Made by a program: the position numbers and the translations under genes. Shown here piece by piece: positions 47,823 to 58,625 of a DNA stretch of 64,000 nt (position 1 is its first letter; the number at the start of each line of letters is the position of its first letter). The stretch is taken from the NCBI GenBank assembly GCA_039696685.1, contig CP155566.1, positions 2,728,001-2,792,000 on the forward strand. The letters are read 5' to 3'. The notes under the pieces were generated by a model. It ran no database searches and had not been told where the DNA came from. It worked only from the letters and a program-made list of their open reading frames with translations. This stretch comes from Vibrio sp. CDRSL-10 TSBA (lineage in GTDB: Bacteria > Pseudomonadota > Gammaproteobacteria > Enterobacterales > Vibrionaceae).

Positions 47823-49385
47823 TTAATCTGTCGCCGCTTTTAAATCTTTTAACCGGATTCCCAGCACCAAAGCGGTGAGGAAATAAACAATCGCCCCCAG
47901 AGCGATCAGGGCCGTCAACATCAGGCCACGCTGCATCAGTCCCCAATCCAGCCAGACCGACATGGCCTGCATCTGCCACAGAATGGCTGCGACCATAGCG
48001 CCCCCGGCCAGTGCCAGACGGATAATAAAGCGGATGGTCTGTGCCGAGACCCGGTATACCCCCTGCAGATGCAGGCCACGGTATAACAGCGCCATATTAA
48101 TGAAGGCAGACAACGCAGTTGCCGCCGCCAGGCCGACATAGCCGTAAAACCAGGCGAAGATGGCATTGAACACTATGTTGCTCAGCATCGCAACGATGCC
48201 GTAACGAACCGGGGTTCGCGTATCCTGACGTGAGTAATAGCCCGGCGCCAGAACTTTAATCAGCATAAAGTTGAGCAGGCCGGCCGAATAGGCCAGCAGT
48301 GACGCCGATGCCATCTGCACATCTTGCGGCGTAAACTCACCACGCATAAACAGCACCATCAGCATCGGCTTGGCCAATACCATCAGGCCAAGCATCGCCG
48401 GGATCCCCAGCAGGATCACCATACGCACACCCCAGTCCATGGTATGGGCAAAGCCATCGCTGTGCGCATCGACGTGTTTGCGCGATAACGCCGGCAGAAT
48501 GACGGTTGCGATGGCGATACCGAACAAACCAAGCGGAAACTCGAGCAGACGATCTGAATAGTACAACCAACTGATCGAGCCGGTATGCAGAAAACTGGCG
48601 ACAAAAGAGTCGAACAACAAGTTGATCTGACTGACTGAAACACCAAATAAAGCCGGAATCATCAGTGTGCGAATTTTAACCACCCCAGGATCTTTCCAGC
48701 CCCATTTTGGTTTCACCAGCACACCGGCCTTGATTAAAAACGGCAACTGAAACAGGAACTGGACCAGACCGCCTAAAAACACCCCTATTGCCAGGCCGAC
48801 TTCTGGCTGCTCAAGGTTTGGCGAAACAAACCAGGCACACAAGATCATCATGACATTGAGAAATACCGGCGTAAAAGACGACACGGCAAATTTGCCCAGA
48901 GTATTCAATACCGCCCCGGACAGCGCAACAAAGGTGATAAACCAGAGATAAGGAAAGGTAATCTTAAGCAGAAAACTGGCCAGCTCGAATTTGGGTGCTG
49001 CCGGGCCGTCATTGAGCCAGTCCAGAAACCAGCCCGCCCCGAACAGAGCCGTAACCGCGCCGGAACAAAGTACCCCGCTCAGCGTCACTATCGAGACCAG
49101 CACACCCAAGGTACCCGACGCTCTGGCGATCAGTTCACGGGTTTTATTGAGGTCACCACTGGCGTGATACTCGGTCAGAACCGGGACAAAAGCTTGCGAA
49201 AAAGCACCTTCAGCAAACAGACGACGTAAAAAATTAGGGATGCGGTTGGCAAAGAAGAAGACATCAGCACTGGCTCCTGCGCCCATTAAGTTCGCGACCA
49301 CTATGTCCCGAACCAGGCCCAGGACGCGCGAAATCAACGTCATGGCACTGACAATCATGCCTGACTTGAGCAAGCGTTTACTCAC
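47823..49385 (-). CDS. murJ: Lipid II flippase MurJ
   Basis: 520 residues with about 14 membrane helices (MOP superfamily). Flips lipid II across the inner membrane for peptidoglycan synthesis and is essential. The N-terminus MSKRLLKSGMIVSAMTLISR, the RIPNFLRRLFAEGAFSQAF loop (about 48-66) and FPLGLFGIAIATVILPALSR (about 281-300) are diagnostic. It is divergent from rpsT, as in E. coli and Vibrio genomes. Confidence 0.95.
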   Translation of the reverse strand: MSKRLLKSGMIVSAMTLISRVLGLVRDIVVANLMGAGASADVFFFANRIPNFLRRLFAEGAFSQAFVPVLTEYHASGDLNKTRELIARASGTLGVLVSIVTLSGVLCSGAVTALFGAGWFLDWLNDGPAAPKFELASFLLKITFPYLWFITFVALSGAVLNTLGKFAVSSFTPVFLNVMMILCAWFVSPNLEQPEVGLAIGVFLGGLVQFLFQLPFLIKAGVLVKPKWGWKDPGVVKIRTLMIPALFGVSVSQINLLFDSFVASFLHTGSISWLYYSDRLLEFPLGLFGIAIATVILPALSRKHVDAHSDGFAHTMDWGVRMVILLGIPAMLGLMVLAKPMLMVLFMRGEFTPQDVQMASASLLAYSAGLLNFMLIKVLAPGYYSRQDTRTPVRYGIVAMLSNIVFNAIFAWFYGYVGLAAATALSAFINMALLYRGLHLQGVYRVSAQTIRFIIRLALAGGAMVAAILWQMQAMSVWLDWGLMQRGLMLTALIALGAIVYFLTALVLGIRLKDLKAATD

Positions 49386-49643
49386 GGTAACCTCGAAAAA
49401 TACGCGAAAACAACATTATCTTTCCCTGCCACTAAATAATGTCAGTGAGAGATCAGATAAGTATTAGCATTGGCAAAAAAATACTGTTAGAATCCACGCC
49501 ATCTTAACCGCGAAGACCTTCCGATACCAAACTTGTTTGGCTTAGATGGGTTTTTGCACAAATCATTTGACAATTAAGTGCAAATAGGGGATATTTCCGG
49601 CCCTTAAATTGTCACCGAACTAAAGTTTTTGGGAGTTAGACCC

Positions 49644-49904
49644 TTGGCAAACTGTAAATCTGCTAAGAAGCGCGCTATCCAATCTGAAAAACGTCGCCAG
49701 CACAACGCTAGCCGTCGTTCAATGATGCGCACTTACATGAAGAAAACTGTTGCTGCAATCGCTGCAGGCGACAAAGAAGGCGCAACTGCTGCATTCGCAG
49801 CTGTTACACCAATCCTGGACCGTATGGCAACTAAAGGCCTTATTCACAAGAATAAAGCAGCTCGTCATAAGTCTCGTTTCGCTGCTGCTATCAAAGCTCT
49901 GTAA
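49644..49904 (+). CDS. rpsT: 30S ribosomal protein S20
   Basis: 86 residues, [20 protein letters not shown] onward, a basic helical 16S rRNA-binding protein. The start is TTG at 49644 with GGGAG 8 nt upstream. E. coli rpsT also uses UUG, which makes its translation sensitive to initiation factors and S20 autoregulation. A longer ATG-like extension (GTG at 49629) overlaps the ribosome site and is rejected. Confidence 0.95.
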   Translation: MANCKSAKKRAIQSEKRRQHNASRRSMMRTYMKKTVAAIAAGDKEGATAAFAAVTPILDRMATKGLIHKNKAARHKSRFAAAIKAL

Positions 49905-49926
49905 TCAGAACTTGATAACCCAGTGA

Positions 49927-49957
49927 TAAAAAAAACCGGCTTTTGCCGGTTTTTTTA
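49927..49957 (+). terminator. Terminator after rpsT
   Basis: AAACCGGC/GCCGGTTT stem with T7. The 200 bp after it (49961-50159) show no gene. Confidence 0.85.
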
Positions 49958-50159
49958 TTGCCTGTCATTTAGAATCAAACCCATCATACTGATTCGATTT
50001 CATTTATTATCGAGTCAATCCATCACATCCGATTCAATGGTCAATAACCGCACCAACGCGTTATCAGCCAGTAAGCGGTAGCCCCAGCGCTCTTATCTCC
50101 GTAACCTGTCTGTCTGTTTGTCTACGGATAACAGCAAAAACGCTGGCACTACGACCTGA

Positions 50160-50456
50160 TTAAGACTCGCAGTACAACCGATGCAGCAACTCAATCATCA
50201 ACTTTACTTCATCACTGCTGAGCGTGTAATACACAGTTTGTGCTTCTTTACGCGTCTCAACTAAACCATCCCTTCTCAGCCAGGCCAAATGCTGTGACAA
50301 CGCTGACTGACTCAATTCCAGTCTGCCACACAGTTCCCCTACGGATAGCTCCTGATTATGCAGTAAGCATAGGATCTGCAGTCGTCTCTCATTCGCCATC
50401 GCCTTTAACAGCACCACTGCCTGGGCGGAGTTTTGTTCCATTTCTTGTAGGTTCAT
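50160..50456 (-). CDS. hlyU: HlyU, ArsR-family transcriptional regulator
   Basis: 98 residues from ATG 50456 (AGAGG 7 nt upstream), starting MNLQEMEQNSAQ. A winged helix with NERRLQILCLLHNQELSVGE and QSALSQHLAWLRRDGLV (recognition helix). In Vibrio, HlyU activates haemolysin and other toxin genes by displacing H-NS and responds to thiol oxidation. Its place next to rpsT and nhaR matches V. cholerae VC0678. Confidence 0.9.
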   Translation of the reverse strand: MNLQEMEQNSAQAVVLLKAMANERRLQILCLLHNQELSVGELCGRLELSQSALSQHLAWLRRDGLVETRKEAQTVYYTLSSDEVKLMIELLHRLYCES

Positions 50457-50709
50457 GAGTAAGCCTCTTTGACATAACCGTTTAAGCCAAACCATGGCAT
50501 TTATTTTTATTCACAAACGGCCTGCGTCCTTGACCGCCAAGTTACTTACGTACTTCCGTCATGATGGATATCCCACAATCTGGGTCCAAAAACCCGGACT
50601 GTCCATCAGTTCGCCTCAAATTACCGACATCATCATTGCCCAAGAAAGCGGTTACAAAGACATTATCAGTGGCGTGATAGTAATCTATTTATAAACAGTA
50701 ATAAAATAT
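50457..50709. other. Intergenic DNA hlyU/nhaR
   Basis: A 66-codon open frame (50494-50694, plus strand) has no ribosome site and no recognised relatives. I do not call it a gene. Nothing else is evident. Confidence 0.35.
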
Positions 50710-51601
50710 TCATTCAAATAAATTGCTGAAATCAGCATCATAAACATTCTTTACCGCCGGATGCTGAATCATTCTTTCGGCAAAAATAACGTAGTATTCC
50801 TCTTTAATTTCTTCAATCCGACTGACCAGTTGCAGCGACAATTCCTGCTCCATCTCATTCATATACATCAGCGGAGCCATAAAAATCACCTCGGGATGAT
50901 AGCGGGCAAAGGCTTTCATTAGCGCTGCATCATCAAATTCGCCCAGAATATTGGGCTGGATTCCCTGATGATCAAACCACTGGCGTACTTTTCTCCCCAT
51001 CGCGGTACGACTGCCCGGGATCAGTAGTTTACGCTGTTCCAGTACCGCCGGATAATCACTGTTATCCAAACTGCCGCTGGAAAAAAAGCCCATATGACTC
51101 TCACCGAGTTTTTTACTGAATAAGCCCGGGCTCTGACCGGAATCCACCGGGCAATCCGACAAGATCATATCCAGTTTATGTTGCGATAACTGCTCCAGCA
51201 GCATTTCGTGAGTCGACTCAAAACAGCGTAAATGGATACTGTTGTCATCCGGCACTGTGGTCATCAGGATTTTGCTCACCAGTCTTTTCGACAGGGCATC
51301 CGCTACGCCCACATCAAACAACACATTATTGCGCTGACTGTAATTGACAATATCCAGCATCTCGTAACTGAGGCCAAACATACGGTCGGCATATTTAAAG
51401 ACTAACTGGCCCAGTTTCCGTCGGCTCAAGGCTGCGTCCGTTGCGCTTCGTCAGCTTGCCCGCCATGCGTTCTTCCAGCGCTTTAATCTGGCCGGTCACC
51501 GTTTGCGGCGTCAGAAACAGTGCATCCGCGGCTTTGGTCACTGAACCTTGTTTGCACACCATCCAAAAATAGTAAAGATGATTGTAATTAAGATGAGACA
51601 T
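50710..51601 (-). CDS. nhaR: NhaR, LysR-type transcriptional activator, frame broken once
   Basis: 296 residues corrected. The N-terminal helix-turn-helix starts [20 protein letters not shown], and the rest is the inducer-binding domain. NhaR activates the Na+/H+ antiporter gene nhaA and biofilm genes in response to sodium in E. coli. GTTTC at 51414-51418 (plus strand) breaks the frame; GTTC gives [18 protein letters not shown]. It is divergent from nptA. Confidence 0.9.
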
Positions 51602-52017
51602 AGTAATTGCCAGTCATTGATAAACCTAGTAAGTGAGTTTTGTTTATAACAGAAGCCCTGACTGCTTCGCAAGATATTCGGTATTTTCGAATTAAAAGGA
51701 CGAAACACTCAGCAATCACGAATTATCTACCTTTTAATATGACAGTACTGACATAAACCTTGCCGCCCAAATGGCTAAAAATGAGCTGAGCGTTAAAATT
51801 TTTTCACGTCCTCACTCGCAGACCCAATCCAAAAAAATAACTTAAAAACAGTTAATTACAAAACAACCAACAGAACCATAAAGTACAAAAAACGAGCTAA
51901 ATGATAAACCACTCGATTTGAAAGCAATCTGTCATATTACTGCAATATTCACGTTCTACTATCGCGCACAGATTCAACAACCGACCACACAATATCCAAA
52001 GGTCAATGGAGAAAACA
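51602..52017. promoter_or_regulatory. Divergent control region nhaR/nptA
   Basis: 416 bp, A/T-rich. A perfect 9-bp inverted pair, ATTAAAAGG (51691-51699) and CCTTTTAAT (51730-51738), lies 30 bp apart and could be an operator. No gene is seen. Confidence 0.4.
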
Positions 52018-53166
52018 ATGATCAACCAAGCAACTTCCGCAGCGGCGCCAATTTCAAGTACCACTCGTTGGCTGCGCTGGGCAAACTTGGGTTTCATGCT
52101 GTATCTGCTGCTATTAGCGGTGGCTATGGTGGGCAGTGGCTTTAAACTGGCCACAGGTGATCAGGCTAAAGTCCTGTTTGAATTTGCCTCCCATCCGATT
52201 GCCGGCCTGATGATAGGCCTGGTTGCAACCGCACTGATTCAGTCTTCCAGTACCGTAACTTCTATTATCGTCGGTCTGGTTGCCGGAGGCCTGCCCGTTG
52301 AAACCGCTATTCCGATGGTGATGGGTGCCAATATCGGTACAACCGTCACTAACACTCTGGTCAGTCTTGGTCACATGCGTTGTAAAGAAGAGTTCAAGCG
52401 CGCCTTTGCCAGTGCCACGATCCATGACTTCTTTAACGTGCTGGCAGTCGTCATCTTCCTGCCACTGGAAATGATGTTCGGCATTCTGGAAAAAATCTCC
52501 CACTGGCTGGTATCACCTCTGCTGGCAACGGGCGACATGAGCATGAAAGGGCTCAACTTCATTAAGCCAATCACCAAACCTGTGATCAGCGCACTGAAAG
52601 ATCAGTTTGCCTCGTTCGGGGATATGCTGGGAGGTATTGCCCTGATCGTACTGGGTATTGCAACCATCTTTGTCGCTATCACTGTGATGGGTAAACTGAT
52701 GAAGAGCCTGATGGTGGGTCGCGCCCGTGACATCCTGAAGAATGCGATTGGCCGTGGTCCGCTGCACGGTATTTTCTCTGGTACAGTGGTAACGGTATTG
52801 GTTCAGTCGTCATCAACCACAACCAGTCTGATGGTTCCTCTGGTTGGTACTGGCGTGCTGAAAGTACGCGAAGTATATCCATTTACTCTGGGCGCAAACA
52901 TTGGTACCTGTATCACTGCACTGCTGGCAGCAACAGCGGTCTCCGGTGAGTTCGCGGTATTTGCACTGCAAATCGCTCTGGTGCACCTGACCTTTAACGT
53001 CCTGGCCACAGTACTGATTTACGGCGTTCCTTTCCTGCGCGAACTGCCACTGAAAGGCGCAGATGCACTGTCAGAAATGGCGGTCAAAAACAAAGCTGTG
53101 GTGGCCGTTTACTTGCTATCACTGTTTATCCTGCTGCCGGGTGTGATTCTGGCGCTGAGCTCTTAA
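52018..53166 (+). CDS. nptA: Na+/phosphate symporter NptA
   Basis: 382 residues, the size of V. cholerae NptA. An inner-membrane SLC34-type carrier with the inverted repeat motifs ALIQSSSTVTS (about 76-86) and VLVQSSSTTTS (about 262-272) and about 8 helices. Imports phosphate with sodium. The start ATG at 52018 has GGAG 8 nt upstream; the ATG at 52006 is too close to its purine run. A terminator follows. Confidence 0.93.
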   Translation: MINQATSAAAPISSTTRWLRWANLGFMLYLLLLAVAMVGSGFKLATGDQAKVLFEFASHPIAGLMIGLVATALIQSSSTVTSIIVGLVAGGLPVETAIPMVMGANIGTTVTNTLVSLGHMRCKEEFKRAFASATIHDFFNVLAVVIFLPLEMMFGILEKISHWLVSPLLATGDMSMKGLNFIKPITKPVISALKDQFASFGDMLGGIALIVLGIATIFVAITVMGKLMKSLMVGRARDILKNAIGRGPLHGIFSGTVVTVLVQSSSTTTSLMVPLVGTGVLKVREVYPFTLGANIGTCITALLAATAVSGEFAVFALQIALVHLTFNVLATVLIYGVPFLRELPLKGADALSEMAVKNKAVVAVYLLSLFILLPGVILALSS

Positions 53167-53184
53167 GTGGCCATTGACTCGGCT

Positions 53185-53212
53185 AAAAGCTCTCCTCTGG
53201 GAGAGCTTTTTT
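53185..53212 (+). terminator. Terminator after nptA
   Basis: AAAAGCTCTCC/GGAGAGCTTTT stem with T6. Confidence 0.85.
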
Positions 53213-53290
53213 ATTACCTGAATCCAGAACGAATCAGCCTTACTATCAGTTGTCGCCCAGTTGTCGCCGATAAAAACAGGTTGCCACCGA

Positions 53291-53321
53291 CAAAAAAACG
53301 CCGCTAACAAGCGGCGTTTTC
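53291..53321 (-). terminator. Terminator after thyA
   Basis: AAACGCCGCT/AGCGGCGTTT hairpin; on the minus strand it ends in T7. Confidence 0.8.
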
Positions 53322-53343
53322 TATATTTCATCGAACAGCAAGT

Positions 53344-54195
53344 TCAGACAGAGAACGGGTACTGAATCGGGTCATGGAATTCATACCCCGAGACCTCAAA
53401 ATCATCCAGCGTCACCCAGGTTTCCAGATCGTGCAACGATTTAATATCCGGGTTAATGTGGAACTGCGGCGCTGTCAGTGGCTCGCGCTTAAGCTGAACA
53501 TCACGCATCAGCTCAAGCTGATCCTCATAGATATGCGCATTGACAATCTTATGGAATGCCTGACCCGGTTTATGACCGGTAATCTGCGCCATGATGGCCA
53601 AAAACGCATACACCTGAACCATGTTAAAGTTCAGGCCGAGCGGAACATCACACGAACGCTGCGTACTGTTCAAGTACAAGGTGTCACCGAGCAGAGAAAA
53701 GTGATGACTGTACATACACGGACGCAAACAGCCCATGTGAAATTCACCCGGGTTGTAAAAATTAAGGATTTCGCCACGGTCATCGATGCCACGACTCAGG
53801 TCATCAACAATCTTTTTCAACTGATCGATATGGCCGCCATCCGGCTTAGCCCAGGCACGGCCCTGTACACCGTATACCCGCCCCATGTCATCCTCACCTT
53901 TGCGATACGGATTATTCAGCCATGCCTGATTGAGGTTGGCATTCGCATCCCAGGTTTTTGTCCCCAGTTTGCGAAAATCTTCCGCACTGTCATAACCCCG
54001 AATATAGCCCAGTAACTCAGCCACTGCCGCTTTCCAGAAGCTTTTCCGGGTGGTCACCAGTGGAAACTGGTTGTTAGCCACATCATAAGTGAGATCGGCA
54101 TTAATCACCGTCAGACAACGTTTACCGGTGCGCTCATTCTCAACCCATACGCCTTCATCGACGATGCGCTGACAAAGATCTAAATACTGTTTCAC
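53344..54195 (-). CDS. thyA: Thymidylate synthase ThyA
   Basis: 283 residues. Methylates dUMP to dTMP with methylenetetrahydrofolate. [20 protein letters not shown], the catalytic Cys in [10 protein letters not shown] (about 155) and [13 protein letters not shown] are present. The HHF variation beside the Cys is the longer form found in Vibrio and some other bacteria; E. coli ThyA has 264 residues. It is 9 bp after lgt, matching the lgt-thyA pair of E. coli. Confidence 0.95.
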   Translation of the reverse strand: MKQYLDLCQRIVDEGVWVENERTGKRCLTVINADLTYDVANNQFPLVTTRKSFWKAAVAELLGYIRGYDSAEDFRKLGTKTWDANANLNQAWLNNPYRKGEDDMGRVYGVQGRAWAKPDGGHIDQLKKIVDDLSRGIDDRGEILNFYNPGEFHMGCLRPCMYSHHFSLLGDTLYLNSTQRSCDVPLGLNFNMVQVYAFLAIMAQITGHKPGQAFHKIVNAHIYEDQLELMRDVQLKREPLTAPQFHINPDIKSLHDLETWVTLDDFEVSGYEFHDPIQYPFSV

Positions 54196-54204
54196 TACTA
54201 ACCC

Positions 54205-55020
54205 TTACTTCGCCGCAGCCTGATCTTGGAACCGGCCGCGTTTGTAGGCCCATACCATTAAGAGTACGCCGCCAAAAATCATTGGTGTGGAAAGAATTTG
54301 TCCCATCGAAATGATGCCGCCAAACAAGCCTAACTGGGCATCCGGTTCACGGACAAATTCAACCAGGAAGCGGAATGTACCATATCCGGCCAAAAATAGC
54401 CCTGATACCGAACCTAAAGGACGAGGCTTCTTAATAAACCAGTTGAGAATAAAGAACAGCACCACACCTTCCAGAGCAAATTCGTACAACTGGGATGGAT
54501 GACGCGGGAACGGACCCGCCCCCGGGAACACAACCCCCCACGGCAGATCGGTCGCTCGTCCCCATAGTTCGCCATTCATAAAATTACCTAAGCGGCCCAT
54601 ACCCAGGCCAAACGGCACCAGCGGCGCGACAAAATCCGCCACACCAAACAAGGTGCGCTTATTTTTATGCGCATACCAGAACATGGCCGTAATAACGCCA
54701 AGCAGACCGCCATGAAATGACATGCCGCCGGTCCACACTTTAAACAGGTAAAGCGGGTCATCAAGGAACATCTCGAAGTTGTAGAACAGCACATAGCCAA
54801 CCCGGCCGCCGATCACGACCCCAAGGAAAGCTGCAAACAACAGATCAGACACCTGCTCACGATTCCAGCCACTTCCCGGCTTATCGGCCCGGCGGTTAGC
54901 CAGCCACATAGCAAACAGGAAACCAACCAGATACATCATGCCGTACCAGCGCACAGAAACCGGCCCGATAGAAAAAATGACGGGGTCAATATTAGGAAAC
55001 TCAAAATAGCCCTGAGACAT
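54205..55020 (-). CDS. lgt: Prolipoprotein diacylglyceryl transferase Lgt
   Basis: 271 residues with seven helices. Attaches diacylglycerol to the lipobox Cys, the step before LspA. Essential. SFHGGLLG (His about 103) and [14 protein letters not shown] (about 141-154) are the Lgt signatures. It is co-directional with thyA (9 bp) and the TauE/SafE gene upstream (32 bp). Confidence 0.95.
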   Translation of the reverse strand: MSQGYFEFPNIDPVIFSIGPVSVRWYGMMYLVGFLFAMWLANRRADKPGSGWNREQVSDLLFAAFLGVVIGGRVGYVLFYNFEMFLDDPLYLFKVWTGGMSFHGGLLGVITAMFWYAHKNKRTLFGVADFVAPLVPFGLGMGRLGNFMNGELWGRATDLPWGVVFPGAGPFPRHPSQLYEFALEGVVLFFILNWFIKKPRPLGSVSGLFLAGYGTFRFLVEFVREPDAQLGLFGGIISMGQILSTPMIFGGVLLMVWAYKRGRFQDQAAAK

Positions 55021-55052
55021 AAATTAGTATTCTCTTGTTTGGATAAATCAGA

Positions 55053-55847
55053 TTATTGCATCAACATAGATACAGCGACGAACATCAGAAAAACGGCAAA
55101 GAAACGCTTCAGAACCGCGGTAGGTAAACGGGTAGCCAACCGGGCACCGATCCGGGTGGTCAGCATTGAGGTTGATGCAATAGCCACCAGCGCAGGCAGA
55201 TAAACATAGCCCACACTGTACTGAGGCAGCCCTTGGGCATGAATGCCATGCAACACAAAACCGAGCATGCCGGCAATCGCAATCATAAAACCACACACAG
55301 AAGAGGAACCGACCGCTTTTCGCATCTCGACGCCGTGGTGATTAAGAAAAGGCACTGACAAAGAACCGCCGCCAATCCCGGCCAGGCTGGAGACAATACC
55401 GATACCGCTGCCGTACAACGCCGTCAGGGCCGCACCCGGCATCGGTCGCGAGCGGGTTGATTTGATTGAGCGGAACATCTGCAGTGCCAGCAGCAGAACA
55501 ATGACACCGAATACTTTCGGCAGATACTCACTTGGGATCCATTCTGCAATCACCGAACCGAGAAAACCACCGACCAGCACGCCGGGCAATAACCACTTGA
55601 CGACAAACATGTCGACATTACCCAGTTTAAGATGATTAATAGCAGATGAACCCGAGGTCACTATGATGGTGGCGAGCGAGGTCGCCAAAGCCAATTGCAT
55701 GATAATGTCCGGTGCAATTCCGGCATAAGGCAACAGAAACAGCAGAGCCGGTACAACCACCAACCCGCCGCCGATGCCCAGCAAACCCGCCAGCACACCG
55801 ACTACTGACCCCAATAACAGCAACAGGGCCATTAATTCTATATTCAC
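55053..55847 (-). CDS. TauE/SafE-family membrane protein
   Basis: 264 residues with about 8 helices. GLLGIGGGLVVVP (about 20-32) and SLAGIGGGSLSVPFL (about 154-168) are the duplicated TauE/SafE motif. Members are proposed to export sulfite or organosulfonates; the substrate here is unknown. It lies between ptsP (9 bp) and lgt on the same strand, as in V. cholerae. Confidence 0.88.
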   Translation of the reverse strand: MNIELMALLLLLGSVVGVLAGLLGIGGGLVVVPALLFLLPYAGIAPDIIMQLALATSLATIIVTSGSSAINHLKLGNVDMFVVKWLLPGVLVGGFLGSVIAEWIPSEYLPKVFGVIVLLLALQMFRSIKSTRSRPMPGAALTALYGSGIGIVSSLAGIGGGSLSVPFLNHHGVEMRKAVGSSSVCGFMIAIAGMLGFVLHGIHAQGLPQYSVGYVYLPALVAIASTSMLTTRIGARLATRLPTAVLKRFFAVFLMFVAVSMLMQ

Positions 55848-55856
55848 ATTCTGTTC

Positions 55857-58104
55857 CTATTTTTTTCCCGCACGTACGAAGCCGGCAAAACCTTTGTCCT
55901 CGAAATAAGCCAGCATCATATTATAAATTTCTTTACCATAAGGTTGCATCAGCGCTTTGTCAGCAAGCGCGGTCAGTTCAGTCAGCTCAGAATGACGAAT
56001 CAGATATTTAACCCGAGCCACGTTGGACGTGTTCATGCTCAGCGCCTGATAGCCCAGACCAATCAAGAGTAGCGAGCCAATCGGGTCACCCGCCAGCTCA
56101 CCACACACACAAACCGGAATGTTGTGACGTTCACAGGTCTGCTGGATCTGCTTAAGTGCCATCACCACCGCGGGATGCATCGATTCATAGACATCAGCAA
56201 CCCGGGAATTGTTCCGGTCGACGGCCAACATATACTGGGTCAGGTCATTGGTTCCCACAGAAACAAAATCGATTTTATCGGCGATCAACGGCAACAGATA
56301 CAACATAGAGGGCACTTCGACCATGATGCCGATTTCCGGCATACGCACCCGGGCATCGAGTTTAGCGCTCTCTTCATAGGCCTGATGAATCAGCTTGAGC
56401 GCATCATCGAGCTCCTTGGTACCAGAAATCATCGGCAGCAGAATGCTCAGGTTATGATGGTCACAACTGGCGCGTAACATGGCCCGCAGCTGAATAAGAA
56501 AGATGTCCGGGTGATCGAGGGTAAAACGAATTCCGCGCCAACCCAGGAACGGGTTATCCTCTTCAATCGGCAGGTAAGGCAGAGGTTTATCACCGCCGAT
56601 ATCGAGCGTACGCATCACCACCCGCTTGTCAGGATAGGCCGAGAGCACTGTGCTGTATTGCTGAATCTGCTCCTCTTCGGACGGGAAACGGTGCTGGAGC
56701 AGGAAAGAAATTTCGGTACGGTATAGCCCGACCCCATCGACGCCCTGATTGACCGCAATATTGGTGTCGGCACTCAGGCCCGCGTTGAGCAGCAATTCGA
56801 TACGCTGACCGTCTTCGGTAAACGCCGGCTCCTCCATGGCCTCATTGACCATTTGCGACAATTCACGCTCTTCATTAGCCAAAGAACGGTATTCAGCCAG
56901 AATTTGGCGCGCCGGAGAGATAAACAGCTTACCGCTGTAGCCATCGACAATACCGATTTTGCCGTTAATCTGCTTAAGATTAAGCGATACCCCCATTATG
57001 GCCGGGATCCCCAGCGCGCGCGATAAAATCGCCGCGTGAGAGTTAGCCGCCCCTTCTATCGAGACCACCGCCAGCAACTTATCTTTTGGCATCGCGGCAA
57101 GAAACCGACGCCGTCAGCTCGCGTACCACCAGGATAATCGGTTTGTCGATCTGCTGCTGTTCATGCTCGGTGTTGTAGAGGAAAAACAGCAAGCGCTGCC
57201 CCAGCTCACGCACATCCTGGGCCCGCTCACGCAGGTAGTTATCGGACATGCGGGCAAAACGGTTGGAGTAAGCTTCCACCACCTGACGCAGCGCCCAGTC
57301 CGCGCGATCTCCCTTGAGGATCTGCGCTTTAAGATCCTTACGCAACATCGGATCGTTGAGTAAGTGGGTAAACAAATCGAAGATCGCCAGGGCTTCTTTA
57401 TTGATTTCACTGTCGAGCTTTTTGCGCATTTTACGAAAATCGCCCAGTGCACTTTCAATCGCACGCGCCAGCCATTCCTGTTCACGATCCATATCAAGTG
57501 TAGAAGCAGGGGCAACATCGTACAGTTGTGGCTGTGAGTCATCCCACCACAGCTCGCCAATCGCCACCCCGGATGAAGCCGGGATACCGCTGATTGCCTG
57601 CTGCTTTTTACTCAGCAGCCAGTGGCCCTGAGTCTGGGCATGGGCAATAATCACTGCCAGCTGCGCCGCCAGAGTCACCAGGAAAGAGACTTCCATTTCG
57701 CTGAACAGACGCGGCGATTTTTGCTGCACAACCAGCACGCCCAGCACCTGCTTGCGGTAAATGATCGGGGTACCAAGAAACGACTGGTACACCTCTTCAC
57801 CAAGCTGTTTGAAATATTTGAAATTGGGGTGTTTAGACGCTTCCGCCAGGTTAATCGGCTCAGCAGAACGTTTGACCAGGCCAACCAGGCCTTCATCAAA
57901 GTCAATCAGGATCTTATCACCTTTAAACTTCAGGCCCTGGGTTGCCATCAGTTCGAGACGATGCATCTCCTCATTCGCGAGATAGACAGTACAACATTCA
58001 GTGCTCATCGCACTGCATGTCTGCTTTACAAAAATATCCAACGCCTGATAGACGTCTTCTACCTTTGAAACTTGTTCAACTATATCCCGTAGCTGAGAGA
58101 GCAT
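55857..58104 (-). CDS. ptsP: PtsP (EI-Ntr), nitrogen PTS phosphotransferase, frame broken once
   Basis: 748 residues corrected, identical in length to E. coli PtsP. Phosphorylates NPr with PEP, starting the nitrogen phosphotransfer chain. The N-terminal GAF domain (about 1-165) senses glutamine/2-oxoglutarate. The EI part has phospho-His in GAANSHAAIL (about 356) and PEP-binding RTLDIGGDK and VPSMLYLLP. GAAAC at 57101-57105 breaks the frame; GAAC gives ELTASVLAAMPKDKL. rppH precedes it by 2 bp. Confidence 0.93.
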
Positions 58105-58106
58105 CG

Positions 58107-58625
58107 CTATCCTCTTCGATTTTTGCGCTTACCTTTCACTTTTCGTTCTCTAAACGGCATCGCTAATGACGCAAACTCTTTCATGGCACGACGATACACA
58201 TCACGCTTAAAAGAGACCACTTGTCTGACTGGATACCAGTAACTCACCCAGCGCCAACCATCAAATTCAGGGGTGCTTCCACGTTGCATGTTAATTTTAG
58301 CTTCATCGCAATCCAAACGCAGTAAGAACCATTTCTGTTTTTGTCCGATACAGACCGGCTGAGAGTCCCACCGAACCAGACGTTTTGGCAGTTTGTAACG
58401 GAGCCAATGACGACTGGTTGCAATGATTTTGACATCTTTTTTTGTTAAACCAACCTCTTCGTAAAGCTCCCGGTACATTGCCTGTTCAGGAGATTCACCC
58501 TCATCGATTCCGCCCTGGGGAAATTGCCATGAGTGTTGTCCGTATCGTTTCGCCCAGAATACCTGACCATGGTTGTTACAAATCACAATACCGACGTTAA
58601 GCCGGTAACCATCGCCATCTATCAC
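58107..58625 (-). CDS. rppH: RNA pyrophosphohydrolase RppH
   Basis: 172 residues from GTG at 58625, which gives the canonical opening [17 protein letters not shown] with AGAGG 7 nt upstream. A TTG two codons earlier is less likely. It removes 5' pyrophosphate from mRNA to trigger RNase E decay. The Nudix box reads [17 protein letters not shown] followed by EEVGL (about 37-59). The basic tail ends KRKNRRG. It is the first gene of rppH-ptsP, as in E. coli and Vibrio. Confidence 0.94.
   Translation of the reverse strand: MIDGDGYRLNVGIVICNNHGQVFWAKRYGQHSWQFPQGGIDEGESPEQAMYRELYEEVGLTKKDVKIIATSRHWLRYKLPKRLVRWDSQPVCIGQKQKWFLLRLDCDEAKINMQRGSTPEFDGWRWVSYWYPVRQVVSFKRDVYRRAMKEFASLAMPFRERKVKGKRKNRRG

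Noticed and set aside
50494..50694. 66-codon frame divergent from hlyU
   Set aside because: No Shine-Dalgarno sequence, no recognisable relatives, and it overlaps the hlyU promoter region.
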